DNA of 64,000 nt from Streptomyces longispororuber (GCF_014656095.1 NZ_BNBT01000009.1:1-64000); one strand, 5' to 3'; positions 35,761-44,933 are shown, numbered from the stretch's first letter. Made by a program: numbers and translations. The notes: generated by a model from the sequence alone, not told the origin.

Positions 35761-35876
35761 CTGTCCAGTACGTGGTCGGCTCCAGCGGCGTCAAAGGTGT
35801 CGCCGGTAGGGTTGCGGGCGTTCCAGCCGGACGACGTGGTCCGGTCACCCGCCCACGTTGCAAAGGTTTCCGCAGC

Positions 35877-36902
35877 ATGCGTATCGGTGTCCTGACCTCC
35901 GGCGGCGACTGCCCCGGTCTCAACGCCGTCATCCGCTCCGTCGTGCACCGGGCCGTCGTCGACCACGGCGACGAGGTCATCGGCTTCCACGACGGCTGGA
36001 AGGGCCTGCTCGAGTGCGACTACCGCAAGCTCGACCTGGACGCGGTCGGCGGCATCCTCGCGCGCGGCGGCACCATCCTCGGCTCCTCGCGGGTGCGCCC
36101 CGAGCACCTGCGGGACGGCGTCGAGCGCGCCAAGGGACACGTCGCCGAGCTCGGCCTGGACGCCGTCGTCCCGATCGGCGGCGAGGGCACGCTGAAGGCG
36201 GCCCGGCTGCTCTCGGACGCGGGCCTGCCGATCGTCGGCGTCCCCAAGACCATCGACAACGACATCGCGGTCACGGACGTCACCTTCGGCTTCGACACCG
36301 CCGTCGGCGTCGCCACCGAGGCGCTCGACCGCCTCGCGACCACCGCCGAGTCGCACCAGCGCGTCCTGATCGTCGAGGTCATGGGCCGGCACACCGGCTG
36401 GATCGCGCTGCACTCGGGCATGGCGGCGGGCGCGCACGCCGTGGTCGTACCGGAGCGCCCCTTCGACATCGAGGAGCTGGCGCGCAAGGTCGGCGCGCGC
36501 TTCGACGCGGGCAAGAAGTTCGCCATCGTCGTCGCCGCCGAGGGCGCCAAGCCGCGCCCCGGCACGATGGACTTCGACGAGGGCGGCAAGGACGTCTACG
36601 GCCACGAGCGGTTCGCGGGCATCGCCCGCCAGCTCTCCCTGGAACTGGAGCACCGCCTCGGCAAGGAGGCGCGCCCCGTGATCCTCGGCCACGTGCAGCG
36701 CGGCGGCACCCCCACCGCGTACGACCGCGTGCTCGCCACCCGCTTCGGCTGGCACGCCGTGGAGGCGGTGCACCGGGGCGAGTTCGGCCGGATGACCGCG
36801 CTGCGCGGCACCGACATCGTGATGGTGTCCCTGGCCGAGGCCGTCGAGACCCTCAAGACCGTGCCGAACGAGCGGTACGAGGAAGCGGAGTGCGTGCTGT
36901 AG
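35877..36902 (+). CDS. pfkA: 6-phosphofructokinase, actinobacterial type
   Basis: A 341-residue glycolytic kinase converting fructose 6-phosphate to the 1,6-bisphosphate. RIGVLTSGGDCPGLNAVIRS, VPKTIDNDI and MGRHTGWIAL are conserved. Known determinants of phosphoryl donor are present in a mixed form: Gly104 in GGEGT, as in ATP enzymes, and Lys124 in VPKTID, as in pyrophosphate enzymes. ATP use is likely. ATG 35877 lies between two terminators, so it is monocistronic. Confidence 0.94.
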   Translation: MRIGVLTSGGDCPGLNAVIRSVVHRAVVDHGDEVIGFHDGWKGLLECDYRKLDLDAVGGILARGGTILGSSRVRPEHLRDGVERAKGHVAELGLDAVVPIGGEGTLKAARLLSDAGLPIVGVPKTIDNDIAVTDVTFGFDTAVGVATEALDRLATTAESHQRVLIVEVMGRHTGWIALHSGMAAGAHAVVVPERPFDIEELARKVGARFDAGKKFAIVVAAEGAKPRPGTMDFDEGGKDVYGHERFAGIARQLSLELEHRLGKEARPVILGHVQRGGTPTAYDRVLATRFGWHAVEAVHRGEFGRMTALRGTDIVMVSLAEAVETLKTVPNERYEEAECVL

Positions 36903-36933
36903 GCACCCGGGCCGGGCCGCCCCGGCCCCGAAC

Positions 36934-36965
36934 CCGCCCCCGGTCGCGAGCGCGGCCGGGGGCGG
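36934..36965 (+). terminator. Hairpin after pfkA
   Basis: CCGCCCCCGG (36934-36943) pairs with CCGGGGGCGG (36956-36965), loop 12 bases. Confidence 0.75.
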
Positions 36966-37020
36966 TTCTACTCTGGTGCCGACACACACCGCACAATCTG
37001 TACGAACCAGGAGCCAGCGG

Positions 37021-37992
37021 ATGGATCACGGCGGGCACGGCATGCAGGGCATGGACCATGGCATGAACATGGATCTGCCGCCGTTCACGCCGGCGCGAGG
37101 GCTCGAACTCTCGGCCGACCCCTTCTTCCTCATCGGCTGCCTGGTGGCGCTCGGCCTGTACGGCTGGGGTGTCATCCGCCTCGTACGGCGCGGCGACAAG
37201 TGGCCCGTCGGCCGGACCGTGGCGTTCGTCGTGGGCGTCCTGACGATCCTCCTGGTCATGTGCACCAAGCTGAACGACTACGGCATGGTCCTGTTCAGCG
37301 TGCACATGGTGCAGCACATGGTCATCAGCATGCTGTCGCCGATCCTGCTCCTCCTCGGCGCCCCGATCACGCTCGCGCTGCGGGCGCTGCCGGTCGCGGG
37401 CCGGGGCCGCAAGGGGCCGCGCGAGCTGCTCCTCGCGCTGCTGCACAGCCGTTACATGCGGATCATCACGCACCCGGCGTTCACGATCCCGATGTTCATC
37501 GCGAGCCTGTACGCGCTGTACTTCACGCCGCTGTTCGACACGCTCATGGGCTCCAAGGCCGGGCACATCGGGATGATGCTGCACTTCCTCGCCGTCGGCC
37601 TGGTCTTCTTCTGGCCGATCATGGGCGTCGACCCGGGCCCGCACCGGCCCGGCCACCTCATGCGGATGCTGGAGCTGTTCGCGGGCATGCCGTTCCACGC
37701 GTTCTTCGGCATCGCGCTGATGATGGCGTCCGAGCCGATGGTCGAGACGTACAAGAACCCCCCGGCCTCGCTCGGCGTCGAAGCGCTCGCCGACCAGAAC
37801 GCGGCGGGCGGCATCGCCTGGGCGTTCAGCGAGGTCCCCTCGGTGCTCGTCCTGCTCGCGCTGCTGTTCCAGTGGTACCGCTCCGAGCAGCGCGAGGGGC
37901 GGCGCAAGGACCGCGCCGCCGCGCGCGACGGGGACAAGGAGCTGGAGGCGTACAACGCCTACCTGGCCTCACTGGCCGCGCGCGGGCGCTAG
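37021..37992 (+). CDS. Cytochrome c oxidase assembly protein, CtaG/caa3 type
   Basis: A 323-residue membrane protein with about seven helices of the CtaG (DUF1404-like) family involved in copper delivery and assembly of heme-copper oxidases. The N-terminus is rich in Met and His (HGGHGMQGMDHGMNM), a likely copper-binding stretch. HMVQHMVISMLSPILLLLGA and FFWPIMGVDPGPHRP are family signatures, and MPFHAFFGIALMMASEP is a conserved helix. AGGAG precedes ATG 37021. The downstream small membrane protein is probably co-transcribed. Confidence 0.88.
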   Translation: MDHGGHGMQGMDHGMNMDLPPFTPARGLELSADPFFLIGCLVALGLYGWGVIRLVRRGDKWPVGRTVAFVVGVLTILLVMCTKLNDYGMVLFSVHMVQHMVISMLSPILLLLGAPITLALRALPVAGRGRKGPRELLLALLHSRYMRIITHPAFTIPMFIASLYALYFTPLFDTLMGSKAGHIGMMLHFLAVGLVFFWPIMGVDPGPHRPGHLMRMLELFAGMPFHAFFGIALMMASEPMVETYKNPPASLGVEALADQNAAGGIAWAFSEVPSVLVLLALLFQWYRSEQREGRRKDRAAARDGDKELEAYNAYLASLAARGR

Positions 37993-38091
37993 CGGCCGGG
38001 GCTCCTCCCGGGTGAGGATGGCACCGAGGCCACGGTCTCGGTGCTCCGCGTTCCCGGACGCCCGAGCCGTCCTTCGTGAGGAGGCAGGGCG

Positions 38092-38250
38092 ATGCCGGGT
38101 TCTACGAAGACGATGGGCGCGTTCACGGTCGGCGGTCTGGTCATGGTGACCGCCTACACGGTGGCGCTCGGCAGCAACGGCTGGCTGTGGTTCGGCTGGG
38201 TCGTGCTCGGGCTGATCACGCTGGCGATGCTCTTCTCACGGCCCGCGTGA
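38092..38250 (+). CDS. Very small membrane protein downstream of the CtaG-like gene
   Basis: A 52-residue protein. Two short hydrophobic helices are apparent (GAFTVGGLVMVTAYTVAL and WFGWVVLGLITLAMLF) joined by GSNGWLW. GTGAGGAGG at about 38076-38084 precedes ATG 38092. The frame is open from the ribosome site to a bidirectional terminator, 100 bases after the CtaG-like gene. Function unknown. Confidence 0.7.
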   Translation: MPGSTKTMGAFTVGGLVMVTAYTVALGSNGWLWFGWVVLGLITLAMLFSRPA

Positions 38251-38270
38251 CGAGCCCCCGCGTGACCTGA

Positions 38271-38307
38271 AGGGGGCCCGCCGCCCCCTGGGCGGTGGGC
38301 CCCCTTC
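38271..38307. terminator. Bidirectional terminator
   Basis: AAGGGGGCCC (38271-38280) pairs with GGGCCCCCTT (38298-38307). The inner part (CCGCCC/GGGCGG) extends the stem to about 17 bp with one G-T pair. It serves the membrane protein gene and the convergent inhibitor gene. Confidence 0.85.
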
Positions 38308-38311
38308 CGCG

Positions 38312-38938
38312 TCAGAAGCGGAACACGTGCCCCGTGGCCGCCGCCATCTCGCACGCGTTGCCGTACGTCCGGTGCCAGGTGACCGGCCGGCCTCGGTGCG
38401 TGCCGGTCGCGCTCGCGGTGACCGGGTCGAACTGCTTGGTGCAGGCGCGGTTCTCCTTCGGCAGCGCGTCGAGGTCGCCGCGCGCGTGGTCCAGCTCCGC
38501 GCAGGCCCGCCCGGCGAACGGGTGCGGGCCCGACGGCTCGGGCGCGCAGCTCAGCCGCACCCCGCGGATCCAGGTGTTGTCCGACCCCGACACGGTGAGC
38601 AGGACGCCGCGCTCGTGGGCCGTCCGCCCGGGGGCCGACGGCTCGCGGGCGGGCCGCTGGTGGGCGGGCTGCGGCTTGGCGGTGGGCGTGGGCTTGCCGG
38701 CGGGCTTCGGCTTGGCGGCAGGCGTCGGCTTGTCGGCAGGCTTCGGCTTCGGCTTGGCGGCAGGCGTCGGCTCGTCGGCGGGCACCGGCTCGGCGGGGGC
38801 CGTGAGCGCGGGGGCCGTGAGCGCGGTGCGTACGGGTACGGGCGGGGCGGGGGCCGCGGTCGCGGGCGGGGTGAGCGCGGGCAGGGCGGTCGCGGCGAGC
38901 ACGAGGAGCGCGGCGGGGGCGGCGGTGCGGGGACGCAT
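38312..38938 (-). CDS. Second subtilisin inhibitor-like protein, with long Lys/Pro linker
   Basis: A 208-residue secreted protein. Residues 1-29 are a signal peptide (MRPRTAAPAALLVLAATALP, ATA). Residues 30-105 are a Pro/Ala/Lys linker of repeated KPTPAAKPKP-type units. Residues 108-208 match the SSI fold: RGVLLTVSGSDNTW, GVRLSCAPEPSGPHP, ACTKQFDPV with P1 Lys168, and TYGNACEM. The strand before the first Cys is shorter than in classic SSI. GGAGG lies five bases before ATG 38938. The linker could place the inhibitor within the cell wall. Confidence 0.88.
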   Translation of the reverse strand: MRPRTAAPAALLVLAATALPALTPPATAAPAPPVPVRTALTAPALTAPAEPVPADEPTPAAKPKPKPADKPTPAAKPKPAGKPTPTAKPQPAHQRPAREPSAPGRTAHERGVLLTVSGSDNTWIRGVRLSCAPEPSGPHPFAGRACAELDHARGDLDALPKENRACTKQFDPVTASATGTHRGRPVTWHRTYGNACEMAAATGHVFRF

Positions 38939-39348
38939 GGAACCTCCAGGGGGTGACGGACGGACGCCGTCGCGGTACGGGCGCCGAACGACGTCGCGCG
39001 CGGGCGGTGACGGAGAGTGGCGCAGCGGCCCCTGTCCGGTCACGCCGCGCGACGACGTACGGAGGATGCCGGACGACGACGGGCGGCCCCCGGGGCGGAC
39101 GCGGCGGCCACGGGGCGGTCGGCGGGCGGCGGTCCTGACCCGGGACCGACGACGGACCCGGCCCAGAGCACCTGCAGGGCCGGGCCTGCGTCCAGCGGGC
39201 ACGCCGTCCGCTCCCCCACCCGGCCGGGCGCCGCGACCCGAACGGAGCACCGCGCCGACGATCGAAACGACCCGTTCGGGCTCTCGCCCAGGCGCCGGGG
39301 ATTGACTACTGTGCGTCGGCACCACCCCTGGGGGAAGGCGGCGCCCGC
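38939..39348. other. Intergenic region between inhibitor gene and acyltransferase gene
   Basis: Very GC-rich, with no supported gene on either strand. TTGACTACTGT near 39303-39312 is the only promoter-like piece, about 40 bases before the acyltransferase. Confidence 0.4.
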
Positions 39349-40080
39349 ATGTTCTACCTCGTGCTCAAGTACGTGGTGCTCGGTCCTCTGCTCCGGCTGC
39401 TGTTCCGGCCCAGGATCGAGGGCCTGGAGCACGTCCCGGAGTCCGGCGCGGCGATCGTCGCCGGGAACCACCTGTCGTTCTCCGACCACTTCCTGATGCC
39501 CGCGATCCTCAAGCGGCGCATCACGTTCCTGGCGAAGGCCGAGTACTTCACGGGCCCGGGCGTCAAGGGGCGGCTCACCGCGGCGTTCTTCCGCAGCGCC
39601 GGGCAGATCCCCGTGGACCGCTCCGGCAAGGAGGCGGGTCAGGCCGCCATCCGCGAGGGGCTCGGCGTGCTGCGCAAGGGCGAGCTGCTCGGCATCTACC
39701 CCGAGGGCACCCGCTCCCACGACGGACGCCTCTACAAGGGCAAGGTCGGGGTGGCCGCCATGGCCCTCCGGGCGCAGGTGCCGGTGGTTCCGTGCGCGAT
39801 GATCGGCACCTTCGAGGCGCAGCCGCCCGGCAAGGTCGTCCCCCGCTTCCGGCGCGTGACGATCCGCTTCGGCGCACCCCTGGAGTTCTCCCGGTACGCG
39901 GGCATGGACGGCGAGAAGGCGGTCCTGCGCGCGGTCACCGACGAGATCATGTACGCGATCCTCGGCCTGTCCGGCCAGGAGTACGTCGACAAGTACGCGG
40001 CCGTGGTGAAGGCCGAGGAGGAGGCGGAGCGGGCCGGCCGTGGCGGTGAGCGGCGGTTCCCCAGGATGCCGCTGAGCTGA
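39349..40080 (+). CDS. 1-acyl-sn-glycerol-3-phosphate acyltransferase family protein
   Basis: A 243-residue PlsC-domain acyltransferase making phosphatidic acid or a related lipid at the membrane. The catalytic HxxxxD motif is in GNHLSFSDHFLMP; the acceptor-binding motif is IYPEGTRSHDG. VPVVPCAMIGT is motif IV. The N-terminal hydrophobic stretch (YLVLKYVVLGPLLRLLF) is a membrane association helix. No lipid genes adjoin. Confidence 0.92.
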   Translation: MFYLVLKYVVLGPLLRLLFRPRIEGLEHVPESGAAIVAGNHLSFSDHFLMPAILKRRITFLAKAEYFTGPGVKGRLTAAFFRSAGQIPVDRSGKEAGQAAIREGLGVLRKGELLGIYPEGTRSHDGRLYKGKVGVAAMALRAQVPVVPCAMIGTFEAQPPGKVVPRFRRVTIRFGAPLEFSRYAGMDGEKAVLRAVTDEIMYAILGLSGQEYVDKYAAVVKAEEEAERAGRGGERRFPRMPLS

Positions 40081-40183
40081 CCCCCGCCGCCGCGGTGCCG
40101 AGGACGGTGGGGGCCGCGGGTGACGTGTCTGCTGATCGCGTAAAGGTCTGGGGCTGCGCCCGCGGCCGCCGTACGGTCCGGTC

Positions 40184-41227
40184 ATGGGACACGCGGTGGT
40201 GGTCGGGGCGACGGGACAGATCGGGCGCGCGGCGGTGCGGGCGCTCGCCGAGGACGGCTGGACGGTGACGGCGGCCTCGCGGGCCGGCGGACGCGACGGC
40301 ACCTGGCCGGGCGGGGTGCGGGCGGTGCGCCTGGACCGTGCCGACGACGGGGCCCTGGCCGCCCTGGTGGGCGACGGCTGCGACGTCCTGGTCGACGTGG
40401 TGGCGTACGGCGCGGAGCACGCGCGGCAGCTCGCCGGTCTGCGGGGCCGGGTCGGCTCGGCCGTGGTGGTCTCCAGCGGCGCGGTGTACGTGGACGACCG
40501 GGGCCGTAGCTTCGACACCCAGGGCGAGCCGGACGGCTTCCCGCGCTACCCGGTGCCGATCCCGGAGACCTGCCGGACGGTCGAGCCGGGCGAGGCGACG
40601 TACGGCACGCGGAAGGTCCGGCTCGAACGCGAGCTGCTGGCCCTCGGCGACGCCCTGCCGACCACGTTGCTGCGCGCGGGCGCGGTGCACGGCCCGCACT
40701 GCCGGGCGCCGCGCGAGCTGTACTTCGTCAAGCGGGTCCTGGACGGGCGGCGCGTGCGCGTCCTCGGCCACGGCGGCAGGAGCCGGTTCCACCCGGTGAG
40801 CGTGCTGAACCTGGCGGAGCTGATCCGGCTCGCGGCGGCCCGGCCCGGGTCCCGCGTGCTCAACGCGGGCGACCCGGACGTGCCCACGGTCGCGGAGATC
40901 AACGCCGCCGTGGACGCCGTGACGGGCTTCGAGAGCGAGACCGTCCTCGTCGAGGGCGATCCACCCGGCAAGGGCGTGGGCCTCACGCCGTGGTCCACGG
41001 CGCACCCGGTGGTGTACGACATGACGGCCGCGGGGCGGGAGCTGGGCTACACGGCGGTGACGTCGTACCGGGACGCGCTGCCGGCCACGGTCGCCTGGCT
41101 GACGGACCGGCTCGCCGGGAGGGACTGGCGCGTGGCCTTCCCCGACCTCGCGCGCGCGTACGCCCCGCTGATCGACCTCTTCGACTACGCGGCGGAGGAC
41201 GCCTGGCTGGCGGGGCGGGGGCGCTGA
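40184..41227 (+). CDS. NAD-dependent epimerase/dehydratase family protein
   Basis: A 347-residue extended SDR-like protein. HAVVVGATGQIGRAAVRAL is the nucleotide motif, and VVSSGAVYVDDRG followed later by ATYGTRKVRLERELL provides Ser/Tyr-Lys-like positions (Y-x-x-x-K as YGTRK). The substrate is unknown. There is no ribosome site; TACGGT six bases before ATG 40184 points to a leaderless transcript. Confidence 0.86.
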   Translation: MGHAVVVGATGQIGRAAVRALAEDGWTVTAASRAGGRDGTWPGGVRAVRLDRADDGALAALVGDGCDVLVDVVAYGAEHARQLAGLRGRVGSAVVVSSGAVYVDDRGRSFDTQGEPDGFPRYPVPIPETCRTVEPGEATYGTRKVRLERELLALGDALPTTLLRAGAVHGPHCRAPRELYFVKRVLDGRRVRVLGHGGRSRFHPVSVLNLAELIRLAAARPGSRVLNAGDPDVPTVAEINAAVDAVTGFESETVLVEGDPPGKGVGLTPWSTAHPVVYDMTAAGRELGYTAVTSYRDALPATVAWLTDRLAGRDWRVAFPDLARAYAPLIDLFDYAAEDAWLAGRGR

Positions 41228-41244
41228 GGCGGGGGTGGCGCCCA

Positions 41245-41283
41245 AGGAAATCGCCCCCGGGCCGGGCCCGGGGGCGATTTCCT
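41245..41283. terminator. Strong bidirectional terminator
   Basis: Nearly perfect inverted repeat of about 17-19 bp with AGGAAATCGCCCCCGGGCC on the left and its complement on the right. It lies between the epimerase gene and the convergent aminopeptidase gene. Confidence 0.88.
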
Positions 41284-41325
41284 CTTCCGCACATGGTCAC
41301 TCAGGACGCGTGCCGCACTCCCGGC

Positions 41326-42945
41326 TCACGGCGTGGGCGTGGCGTGCGGGGCGCAGGTCACGTCGCGGCTGTCGACCTTGCCGGTGAGCAGGTACGTGTC
41401 GACGCGCTCGTTGAGGCAGGGGTTGGCGAGGTTGGTGATGCCGTGCGAACCGGCGTCCTTCTCGGTGATCAGACGCGAACCCTTGAGGCGCTTGTGCAGC
41501 TCGACGGCGCCCGGGTAGGGCGTGGCGGCGTCACGGGTGGCCTGGGCGATGAGGGTCGTCGGCAGACCCTTGCCGGTCTTGACCTCGACCGGCTGGTGCT
41601 GCTTGCTGGGCCACGTGGCGCACGGCAGGTTCATCCAGGCGTTCGCCCAGGTCATGAACGGGTGGTCCTTGTGGAGGCGGGAGTTGTCGCGGTCCCACTT
41701 CTTCCAGCTCGTGGGCCACTTGGCGTCGGAGCACTCCACGGCCGTGTAGACGGCGTTGCTGTTCTCGGAGGCCTTGTTGCCCGCGATGTCGGACAGGTCG
41801 GGGCTGGCGGCCTCGATCAGCGGCTTGCGGTCGCCGGCGACGAACTTGCTCCAGTTCGTGGCGATCGCGACCCAGGTGGAGTCGTAGTACGGCGCGCTCT
41901 GGAAGTACGAGACGAGCTCGGCCGGACCGACGACGCCGTCGAGCGGCGCCCTCTTCGCCTCGGCCCGCAGCTTGACCCACTGCGCGTACACCTTCTTCTG
42001 GGTGTCGCCGAGGTGGAAGGTCGCGTCGTGCTTGGCGACCCAGGTCATCCAGTCCTTCAGGCGGATCTCGAAGGCGACGTCCTGGTCGAGGTTGGCCTCG
42101 TACCAGATCTTCTCCGTGGAGGGGTTGACGACCGAGTCGAAGACCATGCGGCGCACGTGCGAGGGGAACAGCGTCGCGTACACGGCGCCGAGGTAGGTGC
42201 CGTAGGAGACGCCCAGGTAGTTGAGCTTCTTCTCGCCGAGGGCGGCGCGGATGACGTCGAGGTCACGGGCGGTGTTCGGCGTCGTCATGTGCGGCAGCAT
42301 CCAGCCGCTGCGCTCCTTGCAGCCCTGCGCGTACTCGGCGGCGAGCTTGCGCTGGGCGCGCTTGTCGGCCTCGGAGTCGGGCACCGGGTCGAGCTTGGGC
42401 GCCTTCACGAACTCCTGCGGGTCGACGCAGGAGATGGGCGTGGAGTGCCCGACGCCGCGGGGCTCGAAGCCGACGAAGTCGTACGCCTTCGCGGTCTTCT
42501 CCCACAGCTTGTTCTTGTTCACGACGCGGGTGGGGAAGCGCAGGCCGGAGGCGCCGGGACCACCGGGGTTGTACAGGAGGGCGCCCTGGCGCTCCTTCTT
42601 CGAGCCGGTGTTGCCGATGCGGTCGACGGCCAGCTTGATCTGCTTGCCGTAGGGCTTGGCGTAGTCGAGCGGAACGGTGACCCAGCCGCACTGGATGGGC
42701 TTCGCGAGCCCCCAGTCCTCGGGACAGTCCTTCCAGTCGATGCCCTTCTTCGCGGCCCGGGCCGCGGCCACGGCGGCACCGCGGGCCTCGCGGTCCTTGG
42801 CGTAGGCGGCCTTGCCGCCGGCGGTGTCGGCACTCGCCGCGGGTGCGCCGAGCGCCCCGGCTATCAGCGTCGCGGCAACGAGAGCACCCGCGGACCCGAG
42901 CGTCACCGCTCGTCTGCTCCGCGCGGTCATCCGGGTACGTGTCAA
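41326..42945 (-). CDS. Secreted tripeptidyl aminopeptidase (alpha/beta hydrolase, S33)
   Basis: A 539-residue exported serine peptidase of the Streptomyces Tap/SlpD/SlpE type that removes N-terminal tripeptides. A signal peptide (RRAVTLGSAGALVAATLIAG) ends near SADT. ALLYNPGGPGASG and DFVGFEPRGVGHSTPISC are the oxyanion region, GVSYGTYLGAVYA carries the nucleophile Ser, and the catalytic His is in DAGSHGITNLAN. TTG 42945 is the likely start because GGGAGG lies six bases upstream, while the ATG at 42930 is 21 bases away. Its promoter region holds direct repeat copy A. Confidence 0.92.
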   Translation of the reverse strand: MTRTRMTARSRRAVTLGSAGALVAATLIAGALGAPAASADTAGGKAAYAKDREARGAAVAAARAAKKGIDWKDCPEDWGLAKPIQCGWVTVPLDYAKPYGKQIKLAVDRIGNTGSKKERQGALLYNPGGPGASGLRFPTRVVNKNKLWEKTAKAYDFVGFEPRGVGHSTPISCVDPQEFVKAPKLDPVPDSEADKRAQRKLAAEYAQGCKERSGWMLPHMTTPNTARDLDVIRAALGEKKLNYLGVSYGTYLGAVYATLFPSHVRRMVFDSVVNPSTEKIWYEANLDQDVAFEIRLKDWMTWVAKHDATFHLGDTQKKVYAQWVKLRAEAKRAPLDGVVGPAELVSYFQSAPYYDSTWVAIATNWSKFVAGDRKPLIEAASPDLSDIAGNKASENSNAVYTAVECSDAKWPTSWKKWDRDNSRLHKDHPFMTWANAWMNLPCATWPSKQHQPVEVKTGKGLPTTLIAQATRDAATPYPGAVELHKRLKGSRLITEKDAGSHGITNLANPCLNERVDTYLLTGKVDSRDVTCAPHATPTP

Positions 42946-43037
42946 GTGAAGCCTCCCGCACATCGATTCGGTCATTCGCTCAGTACGGGGATACTTCCGC
43001 CTGGACGGCGCGGTAGGACAGGTGTGGCTGGGGTTCT

Positions 43038-43129
43038 TTACCAATCCGATAAACGGTGCGAGGCATACCGGTTAGCGACCGGAGCAGGTCAGGGGCCCGG
43101 TCCCTGGGGAGGACCGGGCCCCTGGCGGT
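43038..43129. repeat. 92-bp direct repeat, copy A (left boundary of accessory island)
   Basis: Identical over 92 bp to 49323-49414 and similar for another 35 bp. It begins TTACCAATCCGATAAACGG and contains a hairpin with 13-bp arms (AGGGGCCCGGTCC). Confidence 0.92.
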
Positions 43130-43526
43130 GGTGCGTGACTGTTTGGGTGGCTACGGCCCCGAAGATGCCATTCAAGGCGGCCACTCCGGTCTGATCACCG
43201 GCCGGATCTGCTTCCGGTAGAGCTCTACTGCCAGCCGCCGAAGGGCGGGTCACTGCGGCAGATGACGTCGCCGTCGTGCGTACGGATCCTCAGGGTGCAG
43301 ACGCTGACGAGCTGCCCCCAGGTGCACGGTCGTGGCACCAAGGGCAGCTTCCGGAAAGTAGCGAATCCTCTGCCTCGAAACGTGCCCAGAAGCGAGTCTC
43401 CTTCTCCGAAGAAGTTGCCCCCAGAGGCAGTGGGATAGTTGAAGCAGGCCGATCCTTTCGGTCGGTCGGGCCGTGTCCGTGCTGGCGTGCGCGGCCCTTG
43501 GCGTGATCTCTACTTCACCACCTTGC

Positions 43527-43674
43527 CCCAGCGGGCCACAGCGGACCGCGTCCTGGCTGCTCGGCTGCTGGCGCCTCCACCGCCGCTACCAGCGCAAGCC
43601 CGCACACTTCCTCGCCTTCACTGCCATCGCTGCGACCCTCATATGCAACCGCCGACTGGCCAAGCGAAATGGCG
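43527..43674 (+). pseudogene. C-terminal fragment of an IS5-family transposase
   Basis: The frame reads TASWLLGCWRLHRRYQRKPA then HFLAFTAIAATLICNRRLAK, the usual C-terminus of IS5-family transposases (the E of the DDE triad would be just upstream). The N-terminal three quarters are missing and the right end abuts the next IS. Confidence 0.7.
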
Positions 43675-44798
43675 CCTTAGAGGGCGTTCGTGCTGCTGAC
43701 GTGCGGGTTTGGTGGATTTGTCGGCCATCCGAAGTAGGCCTATTGATACTTTTCACTCCGAGAGGTTGAGGGGTTCCACTCCCCCGCAGGACTCGTGTGT
43801 CGTCCCGTTCCGCCCCGAGAGCTCCTGTCCGGTTTGAATATGCACAGTATTGCCCTCATAGGCCACTCGGACGAGCGATATACGGGCGCCAACTTGCGGT
43901 CGTATCAGTACTGTCATGACGACGCAGCCGCCCCGCAAGTCCTATCCGAGTGATCTGTCCGATGCCCGCTGAGAGTTGACGGAGCCGACGCTGAGCGCCT
44001 GGCGGGCCGAGCGGCAGAAGGCCTCGCTCAACCTCGGCGGCAAACTCGCCGACCTGCGCGAAGTCATGAACGCGATCCTCTACGTCAACCGCACCGGCAT
44101 CCCCTGGCGCTACCTGCCACACGACTTCCCCGCGCACACCATCGTCTTCTCCCACTTCAGTGCCTGGACCGCTGACGGCACTATCGAGAAGCTCGGCATC
44201 CGTCTGCACCGCCTCGTGCGTGAACAGGAGGGACGCAAGACCAAGCCGACCGCCTGCGCGATCGATGCCCAGAGCGTCAAACCGCCTCCAGCGTGCCCAC
44301 GAGCACCCAGGGAATCGACGCCGGGAAGAAGATCGTCGGCCGCAAGCGCAGCATCGTCGTCGACGCCCTCGGCCTGTTACTGCTGGTCATGGTCACCGCC
44401 GCCAGCGTCTCCGACAACGAGGCCGGCAAACAGCTCCTGACCCAGCTCGCCGCCAGCCACCCCACCCAGGCGTGGGGCGACACCGGCTACAAGAACCAGG
44501 CCGTCGAACACGGCGCAGCCCTCGGCATCGACGCCGACGTCGTCCCCAGGAACACCCAGATCAAAGGCTTCTCGGTGACCCCACGGCGCTGGGTGGTTGA
44601 GCACAGTTTCGGGTGGATCATGATGCACCGCCAACTCGCCCGTGACTACGAGACCAAACCCGCCCACTCCGAGAGCACGATCCGCCTCGCCATGATCTCG
44701 CACCTCGCGAAACGGGCGACCAGCGAAACCACCCCAACCTGGCGAGACGCTTAAACCGTAAACACCCACGAACTACATGAACCAGACGCCCTCTTAGG
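43675..44798 (+). mobile_element. IS5-family insertion sequence, decayed
   Basis: About 1.1 kb bounded by imperfect inverted ends: CCTTAGAGGGCGT at 43675-43687 and ACGCCCTCTTAGG at 44786-44798 (12 of 13 positions match). It carries a single transposase gene broken by a stop and a frameshift. No target duplication was confirmed. Confidence 0.65.
43916..44754 (+). pseudogene. IS5-family transposase, inactivated
   Basis: Starting at ATG 43916 the frame reads TTQPPRKSYPSDLSDAR, then a TGA stop where Trp is expected, then ELTEPTL and VMNAILYVNRTGIPWRYLPH. After AQSVK near 44280 the frame shifts by one base, and continues as STQGIDAGKKIVGRKRSIVV, ending RRWVVEHSFGWIMMHRQLARDY. Two lesions make it non-functional unless both are bypassed. 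Confidence 0.85.
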
Positions 44799-44889
44799 CA
44801 GCCGCTTTAGGGCGAGCCTCTAAAATCATGGCCCCAGATCGGGACCTGCGGGCAGGCTAGGAGCCTTTCCGATCCGCTCGCCAGCGTGA

Positions 44890-44910
44890 GGGGCAATGAT
44901 CATTCGCCCC
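44890..44910 (-). terminator. Dyad downstream of the small membrane-protein gene
   Basis: The palindrome AATGATCATT is flanked by GGGGC and GCCCC and lies 24 bases past the stop of the minus-strand gene at 44934. Confidence 0.5.
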
Positions 44911-44933
44911 AAAGCAGCTCCAACCCAAAGCCG

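Noticed and set aside
43038..43129. tRNA or tmRNA end as integration site inside the 92-bp repeat
   Set aside because: No cloverleaf, T-loop or CCA-type end could be drawn; the sequence instead folds into a terminator-like hairpin.
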